Assembly: GCF_002232035.1 (NCBI RefSeq)
Contig: NZ_NKXR01000012.1
Location: 1-64,000 of the forward strand
DNA length: 64,000 nt
Direction: 5' to 3'
Origin: Collinsella sp. TF06-26
Lineage (GTDB): Bacteria; Actinomycetota; Coriobacteriia; Coriobacteriales; Coriobacteriaceae
In this document: piece by piece, positions 41,160 through 50,038 of the stretch
Layout of the letters: each line of letters begins with the position of its first letter
How positions within the stretch are numbered: position 1 is the first letter of the stretch
Position numbers and translations under genes: made by a program
The notes under the pieces: generated by a model
The model's database searches: none
What the model was told of the DNA's origin: nothing
What the model saw: the letters and a program-made list of their open reading frames with translations, nothing else

Positions 41160-41759
41160 ATGGACATCACCAGGAACATGAACGGAGCCAGAGCGCTCGT
41201 CGTGGGCGCAGGGCTCGCGCTCGCGCTCGCAATGGGCGCCGCCCCGACGCCAGCTCTGGCAGCCGGGCGCGTTGGAACCACGAAAGTAATGGTCAGGACC
41301 GAGATCGACAACGTAGAGTTCAAAGTTCCGACGGTTATTCCCTTCGTCGCCAAGGCCGACGGCACGCTTCAGGGCCCCTCAGAAGACGCGACCACCATCG
41401 ACAATCATTCGGCCTACGGCATCCATGTCACCAACATGAAGATCGACGCCATGAACACCTGGACCATTGCCGCCGACGCCAAGGCCGGAACCGCGCAGAA
41501 TTCCATCGACTTTAAGGTCGGCCCCGACGGCGCACTCCAGAACGCCAGCGCCGCAATGCAGGAGACGGGCCTCGATCTTTCCAAGAATGCAGCCTTCGAC
41601 ATGGGCTACCAGGGCATTGCCGGCGGCACGGACAAAATTAAGCTCAAGACAAGCGGAAACGTCGCCCGCGTCACGCGCGACATCTTCCGCGTAACCGGCG
41701 AAGGCGATCAGGTTGCAACGATCACCTGGACGGTCGAGCCCGGTGCGCACACGGCATAA
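41160..41759 (+). CDS. Secreted beta-rich protein of unknown function
   Basis: The 199-residue protein has a Sec signal peptide (ALVVGAGLALALAMGAAPTPALA, cleavage near 34) and a mature region with VPTVIPFVAKADGTLQGPS, DNHSAYGIHVTNMKID, NTWTIAAD and a C-terminal TITWTVEPG. This resembles beta-sandwich proteins that occur with LPXTG-type or WxL-like surface proteins; I cannot assign a family. It could be a subunit of a surface fibre or a ligand-binding protein. GAAAGGAACG precedes the ATG. It overlaps the following gene by 17 nt. Confidence 0.78.
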   Translation: MDITRNMNGARALVVGAGLALALAMGAAPTPALAAGRVGTTKVMVRTEIDNVEFKVPTVIPFVAKADGTLQGPSEDATTIDNHSAYGIHVTNMKIDAMNTWTIAADAKAGTAQNSIDFKVGPDGALQNASAAMQETGLDLSKNAAFDMGYQGIAGGTDKIKLKTSGNVARVTRDIFRVTGEGDQVATITWTVEPGAHTA

Positions 41760-42024
41760 GGCTATCGCCCTGGCCGCCACCGTCAGCATCCTAGCGTTTG
41801 GGCCAGCCATGGCCTTTGCCCAGCAAGAACAGGCACAGGCCGCCACGCAAGTGACGGTCGATCTCTCGGAACTCGACCGCGGCGACCGCGAGGAACCGTT
41901 GGCGCAGACAGGCGACAGACGATGGCTCTTGGCAGTAGGTGCCACAGCAGCAGGCGCGGGGACCGCCGGCCTCGGTCTGCACATCAAACACAGCCAGAAA
42001 CAAAACACGGATAGGCCGCACTAA
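41743..42024 (+). CDS. Small LAQTG-sorted cell-wall protein
   Basis: This 93-residue protein starts at a GTG inside the end of the upstream gene (MRTRHKAIALAATVSILAFGPAMAFA signal peptide), has a short acidic mature segment, and ends with EEPLAQTGD (LAQTG at 53-57), a hydrophobic segment (about 61-79) and a basic tail (HIKHSQKQ). That is a complete sortase sorting signal of the LAXTG type. The mature part is only about 25 residues, so the protein may be an anchor or a pilus-base peptide. A sortase is not encoded in the window. Confidence 0.72.
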   Translation: MRTRHKAIALAATVSILAFGPAMAFAQQEQAQAATQVTVDLSELDRGDREEPLAQTGDRRWLLAVGATAAGAGTAGLGLHIKHSQKQNTDRPH

Positions 42025-42042
42025 ATTAGCTAAGGAGACCCC

Positions 42043-43473
42043 ATGGCATCGAAGAACCTTTTGCCCGTCGTCGCACTCTGCGGCGCGCTCGCAACCGGAA
42101 CGCCTGTCGCCGCTTGGGCGACTCCCGTCATGGCAGACTCCTTACCAGCAGCCCTAAGCTCCGCACCAAATCCGTCGAGCGCCATTGCGTGTAAGCGTTT
42201 TTCGATTGCACAGGCCGCAATCTCAACCTCGGGATGCCTTCGTCGTAATACGGACGGCTCGATAGTCGTGGATATCAATCGTTCGAACAAGGTAAACGGC
42301 TCCCAGGCGGGGTGCGCCGTCTGCACGTGGCGCTCGGTTGTGCTCGATGCAGATGGCGATCCATGCAATTTAGAGCTGCGCATCGACATCGCTTCGGTCG
42401 ATGACTCGGCGAACGGAGCGAAGGTCGCCTTTGACGGTGCGTTTTTCGAGAAAGGAGGCGGTATATGTCTGGGCTGCGCCGCCGCGAATGCAGACGACAC
42501 GCAGCCCACCCTCTCATTCACGGCATCGTTGCGGCTGGCCAAAGCCGGCACCGATGCCATCGCGGCGGGAGAAACGTCCCTGCTGCTCTACGCCGCCAGC
42601 ACCAAAGATACAGACGCTCATTTCGAGAAGCCAGCCGGATCACTCAGCCTTACACGAGGGATAGAGGCAGGCCCTATTGAAATCGATGCCCACGCGCAAA
42701 GCAGGCAACGCATTCTTGCCGACCCGGCGCTTCTCGAAATGGAGTGGAACGGATCCGGAGCCATCGGAATTCTCCCCTCCGCGCTTGACGCCAAGACGCT
42801 CCCCTCAAACGACGAACCCATCAACGCAACCATACAAGAAGAGAGCGCGGACAAGGAAGCGGGTGCGGGCGACACGTCATCGCCGACAAACAGCGTCCCA
42901 GCTTCTTTCGAAGCACCGAATGAGCCCGCTACCGATCAAAACGATCCCGAGCTCGCGGACAGTCTGGGGCTTGCTGATCCTCAAGAAATCGATGAAGGTA
43001 ACTGCTGCGTGTTTGCCGCGCTCGACCACACGGAGGTCATCGACGCTGCAAGCATCGAAGTTGCCGCCGCCAATCAGCCCGTCCGCAAGTCGGCCATCAT
43101 CGCATTTCCTGAATCCATCGAAGTCGTCTTTTTGCCATCGGGCGAGGTCGTGGCCCCAACACTGCTCACCTTGTTGGGCGCCAAGAATACTCGAAACGAA
43201 ATAAAAAAGGTCACGGTTGTCGACCCTGCAACCACCGCTAAATTGCGCCTATACGCCGTTGCCCCAGACGGAGGCAAGACCTTGGAATTCGATGGCGACA
43301 CACTCCTAGCCTGGCGACGTCTGGACATTATGCAAGACGTCTCGTATCAGATCGAACTCGAAGGGTTTGATCGTACCCGCGATGCCAATATCATCGCCGC
43401 GGCTATTGAATCCCCACAGCGGCTTATGACACTGCGCTTTGACTACTATCCCTATGTCCCGACAACCACCTGA
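42043..43473 (+). CDS. Large secreted protein with a Cys-rich N-terminal domain (unknown function)
   Basis: The 476-residue protein has a signal peptide (LLPVVALCGALATGTPVAAWA), an N-terminal domain with several cysteines (SIAQAAISTSGC, GCAVCTWRSV, ICLGCAAA), an acidic Ser/Thr/Pro-rich linker (about 255-310), and a C-terminal beta-rich domain ending RLMTLRFDYYPYVP. No sorting motif or membrane anchor is visible, so it is released or held by a partner. It starts 18 nt after the LAQTG gene and completes the cluster. Function is unknown. Confidence 0.78.
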   Translation: MASKNLLPVVALCGALATGTPVAAWATPVMADSLPAALSSAPNPSSAIACKRFSIAQAAISTSGCLRRNTDGSIVVDINRSNKVNGSQAGCAVCTWRSVVLDADGDPCNLELRIDIASVDDSANGAKVAFDGAFFEKGGGICLGCAAANADDTQPTLSFTASLRLAKAGTDAIAAGETSLLLYAASTKDTDAHFEKPAGSLSLTRGIEAGPIEIDAHAQSRQRILADPALLEMEWNGSGAIGILPSALDAKTLPSNDEPINATIQEESADKEAGAGDTSSPTNSVPASFEAPNEPATDQNDPELADSLGLADPQEIDEGNCCVFAALDHTEVIDAASIEVAAANQPVRKSAIIAFPESIEVVFLPSGEVVAPTLLTLLGAKNTRNEIKKVTVVDPATTAKLRLYAVAPDGGKTLEFDGDTLLAWRRLDIMQDVSYQIELEGFDRTRDANIIAAAIESPQRLMTLRFDYYPYVPTTT

Positions 43474-43591
43474 GGCTTAAATACTGCGCGTCGTTGCTAA
43501 TACCACTTATATAACGTATTAGATGAGTCGCGATGTGTCTCGCATTCCATTCTGCTACGATTGCCACGTTGGCATCAATACAGGAGGGCTC

Positions 43592-44308
43592 ATGCCGGGC
43601 TTGGGAACAATCATCAACGTTGTCCTTTTAGTTGCGGGCGGTCTTTTGGGATTAGCGGGCGGTCGCTTTATCACACCGCGTATCCAAGACACGCTCATGA
43701 AAGCGTCGGGGCTGTGCGTCCTGTTTATCGGCCTTGGCGGCACCATGCAAAAGATGCTCCTTATCGATGGAAAGGCGCTGTCGACCACCGGTACCACCAT
43801 GCTCATCGTCTCATTTGCGCTCGGTTCGCTCATCGGCGAGGCCGTCGACTTGGAAGCCGCCATTGAGAACCTTGGCGAATGGCTCAAGCGCAAAACCGGC
43901 AGCGAGGGCGATAACGAGTTCACCAACGCTTTTGTCTCGACTTCGCTCACCGTGTGTATCGGCGCCATGGCCATTGTGGGATCGATTCAGGACGGCCTGC
44001 TCGGCGACCGGTCAACGCTTGCCCTCAAGGGCGCACTGGACTGCATCATCGTCTGCACCATGACGGCCTCACTTGGCCGCGGCTGCATCTTTTCCGCCCT
44101 GCCCGTCGCCGTGTTCCAGGGGACGATCACGCTGTTTGCCGGTGCACTCTCCCCCATCATGACCACGGCAGCCCTCGACAGCCTTTCGCTCGTAGGCTCC
44201 ATGCTCATCTTCTGCGTCGGCGTCAACCTTATCCGTCCTCAGACCTTCCGCACTGCCAATATGCTTCCCTCCGTCATCATCGCCGTCATCTACGCCCTCC
44301 TGTTCTAA
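43592..44308 (+). CDS. DUF554 family membrane protein
   Basis: The 238-residue protein has about seven membrane helices with the DUF554 features: GTIINVVLLVAGGLLGLAGGR, LFIGLGGTMQKML, SLIGEAVDLEAAIENLGEWLK, and FVSTSLTVCIGAMAIVGSIQDGL. DUF554 proteins are of unknown function, possibly transporters. The ATG at 43592 is selected by CAGGAGGG upstream; the frame starts earlier at 43523 without a ribosome site. It is not obviously part of the secreted cluster. Confidence 0.88.
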   Translation: MPGLGTIINVVLLVAGGLLGLAGGRFITPRIQDTLMKASGLCVLFIGLGGTMQKMLLIDGKALSTTGTTMLIVSFALGSLIGEAVDLEAAIENLGEWLKRKTGSEGDNEFTNAFVSTSLTVCIGAMAIVGSIQDGLLGDRSTLALKGALDCIIVCTMTASLGRGCIFSALPVAVFQGTITLFAGALSPIMTTAALDSLSLVGSMLIFCVGVNLIRPQTFRTANMLPSVIIAVIYALLF

Positions 44309-44353
44309 ATCTATCTACGTAGCGGTATCTCGAACATCTGTTTGATGCTGTGC

Positions 44354-44359
44354 TATGAT
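44354..44359 (+). promoter_or_regulatory. Probable -10 box of the Shango-like operon
   Basis: TATGAT, preceded by TGTGC, lies 37 nt before the GTG of the TerB-N gene; a convincing -35 is not seen. Confidence 0.35.
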
Positions 44360-44395
44360 ATGAGGTCACCGTAGCTGCGTTCGAGAGGAGGAGCG

Positions 44396-46156
44396 GTGGC
44401 CGACCAGGACATCAAGATGCTCATCGAGCGCATTATGGCCGAGGCTCGGACCCATCAGTCCGCCCGCTTCTCAAACGAAATCTACGCAGACGAGCCGATT
44501 CTCAAGACCGGCCGACAGATGCAGAACTTCCTCCCCGACCAATACCGCAAGATGCGTGAGATATCGCGTTGGCAAGAAGACCCAAAGGGCGGCGCGGGCC
44601 GTTGGCTTTCGGAAGCCGAACTTTTCTACCGCCAAGGCCTGCTGATGGCTGACTTTGAGGACGACTGTCCCTACAACGGCACCTTTAAGTCGTACTTTCC
44701 CACCTACAACGCCATGAGCGACCGGCAGTTGCGCGGCTACTTTACCTGGCGTGCCCAAGTGCGCCGCGGAACCGTCGAGGAAACGTCTACGTCCTTTGCC
44801 TTTCTGTATCTCTATGAGCTGATCTGCGGCATTGGCGTAGATAATCCACTCGATGGTTTTAACAAGATCAAGGCTTTTTGGGATGTCTATCGCGCCTTCG
44901 AGCCCGGCATCGACCGGTTTGCGCGCGTGTGGCTGCAAGATTACGCCGTGTTCCACGGGCTCGACCCCAAGCTGCTTCGCGACTCTAAAACCGTCATGTT
45001 CGATAACGCCCTTATCGAACTGCGGCGCGCGGCACGAGACCTTGTACCGGCACCGGCACCGTCCGGCCAGACCCCTAAGCGTCGCAAAACCTCCGAGCCC
45101 ACGCTCCCCCTTCCGCCCGATGAGGTGCGCGAGGAGCGACTCATGGCCGCCATCAACGCCCTCTCCACGTACAACCTAAGTAGCTCGCGGCTCGACCGCA
45201 GCCACCACCGCGATCTGCGCCACGTGGCGTGCGCCGTGTATGTCCGCATGACGCGCTACTATGACACGCACCGAAAGACCGGCATCGTGGCAAGTTTATT
45301 TGGGGAGGAGACGGCAATGCCCTACACCATGTTTGCCTCGGCCGTATTCTTTGCGCCCGAGCGCCACGAGGACTGCGAATACCGTCTGGACCCCATCCAT
45401 ATCTACCGTTGCCAAAACGGTTTTTGGGAATGCATGCGGATTCACGGCAGCAGACAAAAGAGCAGCAAACTTGGCGAGATGATGCGCGCCTGCGACCAAC
45501 GCCTGCGCCTGGCCCTGGACCCTGCCCATCCCCTGAAGGAAGAAAAGGTCCCCAAATATCTGGCCAAGATTATCGATGACGAGATTGTGGCATGGCTTTC
45601 GTGGGACGCCGCACACCAGCCCGTCAAGATCGATATCGATTTGAGCCAGCTGGGGCACATTCGGAGCGCTGCCGCACAAACGCGCGAAGCGCTTTTGATC
45701 GACGAGGAACGCGAGGACGGCGCGTCCGCAGAAGCCGAGGCAGCGGACTCAGGGCAACCGGAAGCCGAGCCCGTAGCCGACGCGATGGTCGAGGCGGTCG
45801 CGGCGGCTGCAGGGCGGGACGAGTCCGACGGGCCGACCATATCCACCGAACAGTTTGGTGTCGTGGCACCGCTTCTCGCGCCGACGCCCGCGTTCGCAGC
45901 TGCTACGCCCGCTGACGCCACAAACGAACTCGCGCCCGCCGCAGACGCCTATCTCCGCGCTCTGCTCGAGCACAACACAGTACAGGCGGAATCGGCGGTA
46001 GTGCAATCGGAGCAGAGCGAGGACATGCTCGTCGATACCATCAACGAGGCGCTCTTTGACCTGGTGGGCGACACCGTAATTGAATTTAGCGCGGCAGGGC
46101 CGCAGATTATCGAGGACTATGAAGCAGACGTGAGAGGATACCTAGACCATGAGTGA
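44396..46156 (+). CDS. sngA: TerB-N/TerB-C domain protein, SngA-like (Shango system)
   Basis: The 586 residues show the TerB-N domain (ISRWQEDPKGGAGRWLSEAELFYRQGLLMADF, YFTWRAQVRRG, TSFAFLYLYELICGIG, residues ~60-200) and at the C-terminus a TerB-C-like end (INEALFDLVGDTVIEF...IIEDYEADV). An Ala/Glu-rich linker separates them. No membrane segment is seen. It starts at a GTG after GAGGAGGAG and overlaps the ATPase gene by 8 nt. TerB-type proteins pair with an ATPase and helicase in the anti-phage system Shango, where this would be SngA. The symbol is by architecture, not by a search. Confidence 0.82.
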   Translation: MADQDIKMLIERIMAEARTHQSARFSNEIYADEPILKTGRQMQNFLPDQYRKMREISRWQEDPKGGAGRWLSEAELFYRQGLLMADFEDDCPYNGTFKSYFPTYNAMSDRQLRGYFTWRAQVRRGTVEETSTSFAFLYLYELICGIGVDNPLDGFNKIKAFWDVYRAFEPGIDRFARVWLQDYAVFHGLDPKLLRDSKTVMFDNALIELRRAARDLVPAPAPSGQTPKRRKTSEPTLPLPPDEVREERLMAAINALSTYNLSSSRLDRSHHRDLRHVACAVYVRMTRYYDTHRKTGIVASLFGEETAMPYTMFASAVFFAPERHEDCEYRLDPIHIYRCQNGFWECMRIHGSRQKSSKLGEMMRACDQRLRLALDPAHPLKEEKVPKYLAKIIDDEIVAWLSWDAAHQPVKIDIDLSQLGHIRSAAAQTREALLIDEEREDGASAEAEAADSGQPEAEPVADAMVEAVAAAAGRDESDGPTISTEQFGVVAPLLAPTPAFAAATPADATNELAPAADAYLRALLEHNTVQAESAVVQSEQSEDMLVDTINEALFDLVGDTVIEFSAAGPQIIEDYEADVRGYLDHE

Positions 46157-47453
46157 TACCGCATCCGCAGCACCTCGCGTGCCCAAGCGCGTCGCTGCCG
46201 TCATTCTCAACTCGCTCAAGGGCGGCGTGGTCCCGCGCATCGGCCTTCCTTACATCACCGTAGGGCGCGAGGTCGAGATCCGCGCCCTGCTCACCGATCT
46301 GAGTCTCATCGCCGACGGTGGCGCGAGCTTCCGCTTTCTGGTCGGTCGTTACGGCGCCGGCAAGAGCTTTTTGCTCCAGACTGTCCGCACGCACGCCATG
46401 GGCGAGGGGTTCGTCGTCGCTGATGCCGACCTGTCGCCCGAGCGCCGCCTGCAGGGCGGTCAGGGACAGGGCCTTGCCACCTACCGCGAGCTCATCCGCA
46501 ATATATCGACCAAGACGCGCCCCGAGGGCGGTGCGCTCAACCTTATTCTGGATCGCTGGGTCGCCTCGTGTGCCGACGTCGACGAGTCGGTCGTCAATGC
46601 CCAACTGGCCCCGCTCGAGGAGATGGTCCACGGCTTCGACTTCACCCGCATGCTCCGCCGCTATCGCATGGCCGCATCCGGGGGCGACGAAGAGACCATG
46701 AGCCGCGTGACCAAATGGATTCGCGGCGAATACCGCACCAAGAGCGAGGCACGCGCCGAGCTGGGCTCCTCGACCATCATCAGCGATGACGACTGGTACG
46801 ACTACGTTAAGCTCATTGCGCGCTTTTTGGTTTGCAGTGGCTACAAGGGCATGCTGGTGCTCATCGACGAGCTCGTGAATCTGTATAAGATTCCCAACGC
46901 CATCACGCGCCAATACAACTACGAGAAGATCCTGACTATGTACAACGACACGCTCCAGGGCAAGGCGCAGTACCTGGGCATGATCATGGGCGGCACGCCA
47001 ACCTCCATCGAAGACCGCCGCCGCGGCGTGTTCTCCTACGAGGCCCTGCGCAGCCGACTCGCTCAGGGCCGCTTTGCGCGCGAAGACCTTAAGGACATGC
47101 TCGCGCCCATCATCCGCCTGCAGCCACTCACCTACGAGGAGCTACTGGTGCTCATCGAAAAACTCATGCAGATCCATGCCGGCTACTTTGGCTGGACGCC
47201 CACGCTTGCCGAAAACGACTTGGTGGACTTCCTCAAGATCGAGTTCGGTCGCGTGGGAGCCGACACGCATCTGACGCCGCGTGAAGTCATTCGTGACTTT
47301 ATCGAGCTGCTCGATATCCTGTGTCAGAACCCCGATGCAAATGTGGCCGAGCTGCTGCAAAGCGTCGGCGGCGACGCGCTGGCGCCGGCAGCCGCAACAG
47401 GCGACACCGGCACCGCAGGCGGCGACCGCAACTTCGCCGAGTTCACCATCTAA
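46149..47453 (+). CDS. sngB: DUF2791 P-loop ATPase, SngB-like
   Basis: The 434-residue AAA-type ATPase belongs to DUF2791 (BrxC/BrxD-like). It has Walker A GRYGAGKS (66-73), Walker B MLVLIDELVNL, GGTPTSIEDRRRGVFSYEALRSRL (sensor region) and a helical C-terminus (TPREVIRDFIELLDILCQ). Such ATPases occur in BREX and Shango defence loci. It overlaps sngA by 8 nt. No pglZ, methylase or brxA-like gene is nearby, so BREX is unlikely. The protein ends in a Gly/Ala-rich tail. Confidence 0.85.
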   Translation: MSDTASAAPRVPKRVAAVILNSLKGGVVPRIGLPYITVGREVEIRALLTDLSLIADGGASFRFLVGRYGAGKSFLLQTVRTHAMGEGFVVADADLSPERRLQGGQGQGLATYRELIRNISTKTRPEGGALNLILDRWVASCADVDESVVNAQLAPLEEMVHGFDFTRMLRRYRMAASGGDEETMSRVTKWIRGEYRTKSEARAELGSSTIISDDDWYDYVKLIARFLVCSGYKGMLVLIDELVNLYKIPNAITRQYNYEKILTMYNDTLQGKAQYLGMIMGGTPTSIEDRRRGVFSYEALRSRLAQGRFAREDLKDMLAPIIRLQPLTYEELLVLIEKLMQIHAGYFGWTPTLAENDLVDFLKIEFGRVGADTHLTPREVIRDFIELLDILCQNPDANVAELLQSVGGDALAPAAATGDTGTAGGDRNFAEFTI

Positions 47454-47569
47454 CCTACCAAAAAGGGACAGGTTTATTTTGGCAGGTTTTATCTGGGCAA
47501 ACGTTGAAGCAGTAATGCAGCAAGCCGTTGCCAGCCGCGTTGAGAGATTCGTTGTTGAAAGGAGGCCCC

Positions 47570-50011
47570 GTGAACGCCTTTGACCGCTACGCCCCGTTTA
47601 TCCAAGACTTCATCTACTCCCACGATTGGGAGAGTCTGCGCTCCATTCAGGTTGCGGCGGCAGATGCCATCTTTAGCACACAAGACAATGTGCTCCTAAC
47701 GGCATCCACGGCATCCGGCAAAACCGAGGCAGCCTTCTTTCCCATCCTGACCGAGTTTTGGGAGAACCCGCCCGCGAGCGTGGGCGCCCTCTACATTGGC
47801 CCCCTCAAAGCGCTCATCAATGATCAGTTCGTCCGCCTCAACGACCTCTGCGAAGAGGCCGACATCCCTGTCTGGCACTGGCATGGCGACGTTTCGCAGT
47901 CGCACAAGGCAAAGCTCATCAAAAAGCCGAGCGGCATTTTGCAGATTACACCCGAGTCGCTCGAGGCGCTCCTGATCCATAAGCACATGGCGATCCCGCG
48001 CATGTTTTGCGACCTGCGCTACGTCGTCATCGACGAGGTCCACTCGCTCATGCGCGGCGATCGAGGCGGGCAGACGCTCTGCCTTATCGAGCGACTCTCG
48101 CACATGGCCGGCGTGCAGCCTCGCCGCATTGGCCTTTCGGCTACCATCGGCGACCCCGAGCGCACGGGTGCTTTTCTCTCACAGGGAACGGGACGCGACT
48201 GCGTTATCCCCCGCTTTGAAGAACCGCGCCGCGTGTGGCGCATCTCCATGGAGCACTTCTACAACTCGGGTCCCCAGGCGCAGCAGCGAGGATTTGAGAG
48301 TACAGGTCCTCAAGAGGCCGAAGTGCTTGCGTGCGAGCGCATTGAGGCGGCACCCGCGGCACTGCCCGCCGGCGCCCAAGACATGCGTCACAGCGGACAG
48401 CCCACACAAGAGGAGTACCGCCAACGTCGTGAGCGGGCACGGGACAAGGCTACCTCCAGGGATCACCGCACTTCGTCGGCCCCCGAGGGCGAAGTCGACA
48501 TCCCACAGGCACCCGAACAGGCATTACTCAACCCCACCGACACAGCGCCAGACAACGCCGACCCCGGCATGGGCTATATCTTTGAGCACACGCGCGGCCG
48601 CAAATGCCTGGTCTTTGCCAACTCGCGCGAGGAGGCAGAGGCCGTATGCTCCATGCTGCGCAGCTACTGCGAGAGCCGGCACGAGCCCGACCGCTTTCTC
48701 ATCCACCACGGCAACCTTTCGGCATCGTTACGCGAGACCGCCGAGGAGCTCATGCGCGACGAGGAACAGGCACAGACGACCGTCACCACCTCTACGCTGG
48801 AACTCGGTATTGATATCGGCCGTCTGGAGCGTGCCTTCCAGATCGACGCACCATTTACCGTCAGCTCCTTTTTGCAGCGAATGGGCCGCACGGGACGCCG
48901 CGATCTTCCGCCCGAGATGTGGTTCGTTATGCGCGAGGAAGAGCCCGAGCCGCGCACGATGATGCCCGAGACCATTCCCTGGAAGCTCCTCCAGGGCATC
49001 GCGCTCGTACAACTCTATCGCGAGGAAAAGTGGGTCGAGCCGCCCGAGCTCGATCGACTCCCCTACAGTCTGCTCTATCACCAGACCATGTCGACCCTCG
49101 CCAGCACCGGAGAGCTCACGCCGGCCGAACTTGCCCAGCGCGTGCTCACGCTCAGCTATTTCCATCGCATCTCGGCCGATGACTATCGCGTGCTGCTGCG
49201 TCACCTCATTACAATCGACCATATCCAGGTCACCGAGGGCGGCGGGCTCATCGTGGGTCTCGCGGGCGAGCGTATCATTAACAACTTTAAGTTTTACGCC
49301 GTGTTCCAGGAAAACGAGGAGTTCACCGTTCGCAGCGAGTCGGCCGAGTTGGGCACGATTGTCAATCCGCCACCGCCCGGTGAGCGCATCGCCATCGCCG
49401 GACACTGCTGGATTGTCGAGGAAGTGGACTGGAAGCGTCATACCGTCTTTGCCACGCAGGTCAAGGGCCGGGTGCCGGCCTACTTTGGCGACTGCCCCGG
49501 TGACATCAACACACATGTACTCGAGCGTATGCGCAAGGCGCTTAACGAGCACGCGTCGTATCCGTACCTCATGGGTAATGCACGGGCCCGTCTGGCGCAG
49601 GCTCGCCATACGGCCGAGATTTCGGGCGCGGGGACCAAGCCGCTCATTAACCTGGGCGGCGACACCTGGGTGCTCTTCCCCTGGCTGGGAAGCTACGCCT
49701 TTTTGGCGCTCGAACGTATGCTCAAGATTAAATGCGCCGCGGAGCTGGGCCTTCGCGGACTCGACCCGTCACGCCCGTACTTTATGCAGTTTAAGATGAA
49801 GGCCGACGAGGAGACGTTCTTTGAGGTGCTCGCCGCCGAGGCCGAAAAGGACTTCGACCCCATCGAGCTCGTCTATCCCGGCGAGGTGCCTTACTTTGAT
49901 CGCTACGACGAGTACGTTCCCGAGGAGCTCGTGCGCAAGGGCTTTGCCGAAGGCGTGCTCGACATAGAGGGCATGAAGCAGCGCGTTCACGGCTGGCGCG
50001 ACCACGCCTAA
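47570..50011 (+). CDS. sngC: DEVH-box superfamily II helicase, SngC-like
   Basis: This 813-residue helicase has Walker A TASTASGKTEA (Lys51), LYIGPLKALINDQ, VVIDEVHSLMRGDRGGQ, LSATIGDPE, STLELGIDIG and QRMGRTGRRD. A divergent, charged insertion of ~70 residues (HSGQPTQEEYRQRRERARDKA...) follows motif III. The C-terminal half is Lhr-like. GTG at 47570 has AAAGGAGG 4 nt upstream. It follows sngB on the same strand after a 116-nt gap. With the TerB protein and ATPase it completes a Shango-type trio. Confidence 0.87.
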   Translation: MNAFDRYAPFIQDFIYSHDWESLRSIQVAAADAIFSTQDNVLLTASTASGKTEAAFFPILTEFWENPPASVGALYIGPLKALINDQFVRLNDLCEEADIPVWHWHGDVSQSHKAKLIKKPSGILQITPESLEALLIHKHMAIPRMFCDLRYVVIDEVHSLMRGDRGGQTLCLIERLSHMAGVQPRRIGLSATIGDPERTGAFLSQGTGRDCVIPRFEEPRRVWRISMEHFYNSGPQAQQRGFESTGPQEAEVLACERIEAAPAALPAGAQDMRHSGQPTQEEYRQRRERARDKATSRDHRTSSAPEGEVDIPQAPEQALLNPTDTAPDNADPGMGYIFEHTRGRKCLVFANSREEAEAVCSMLRSYCESRHEPDRFLIHHGNLSASLRETAEELMRDEEQAQTTVTTSTLELGIDIGRLERAFQIDAPFTVSSFLQRMGRTGRRDLPPEMWFVMREEEPEPRTMMPETIPWKLLQGIALVQLYREEKWVEPPELDRLPYSLLYHQTMSTLASTGELTPAELAQRVLTLSYFHRISADDYRVLLRHLITIDHIQVTEGGGLIVGLAGERIINNFKFYAVFQENEEFTVRSESAELGTIVNPPPPGERIAIAGHCWIVEEVDWKRHTVFATQVKGRVPAYFGDCPGDINTHVLERMRKALNEHASYPYLMGNARARLAQARHTAEISGAGTKPLINLGGDTWVLFPWLGSYAFLALERMLKIKCAAELGLRGLDPSRPYFMQFKMKADEETFFEVLAAEAEKDFDPIELVYPGEVPYFDRYDEYVPEELVRKGFAEGVLDIEGMKQRVHGWRDHA

Positions 50012-50038
50012 GACCAGTCTTTTTTGGGACGGGGAGAC

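Noticed and set aside
44396-50011. BREX system
   Set aside because: The DUF2791 ATPase and a helicase occur in BREX, but no pglZ, methyltransferase or brxA/brxB-like gene is present; the TerB-N partner fits Shango better.
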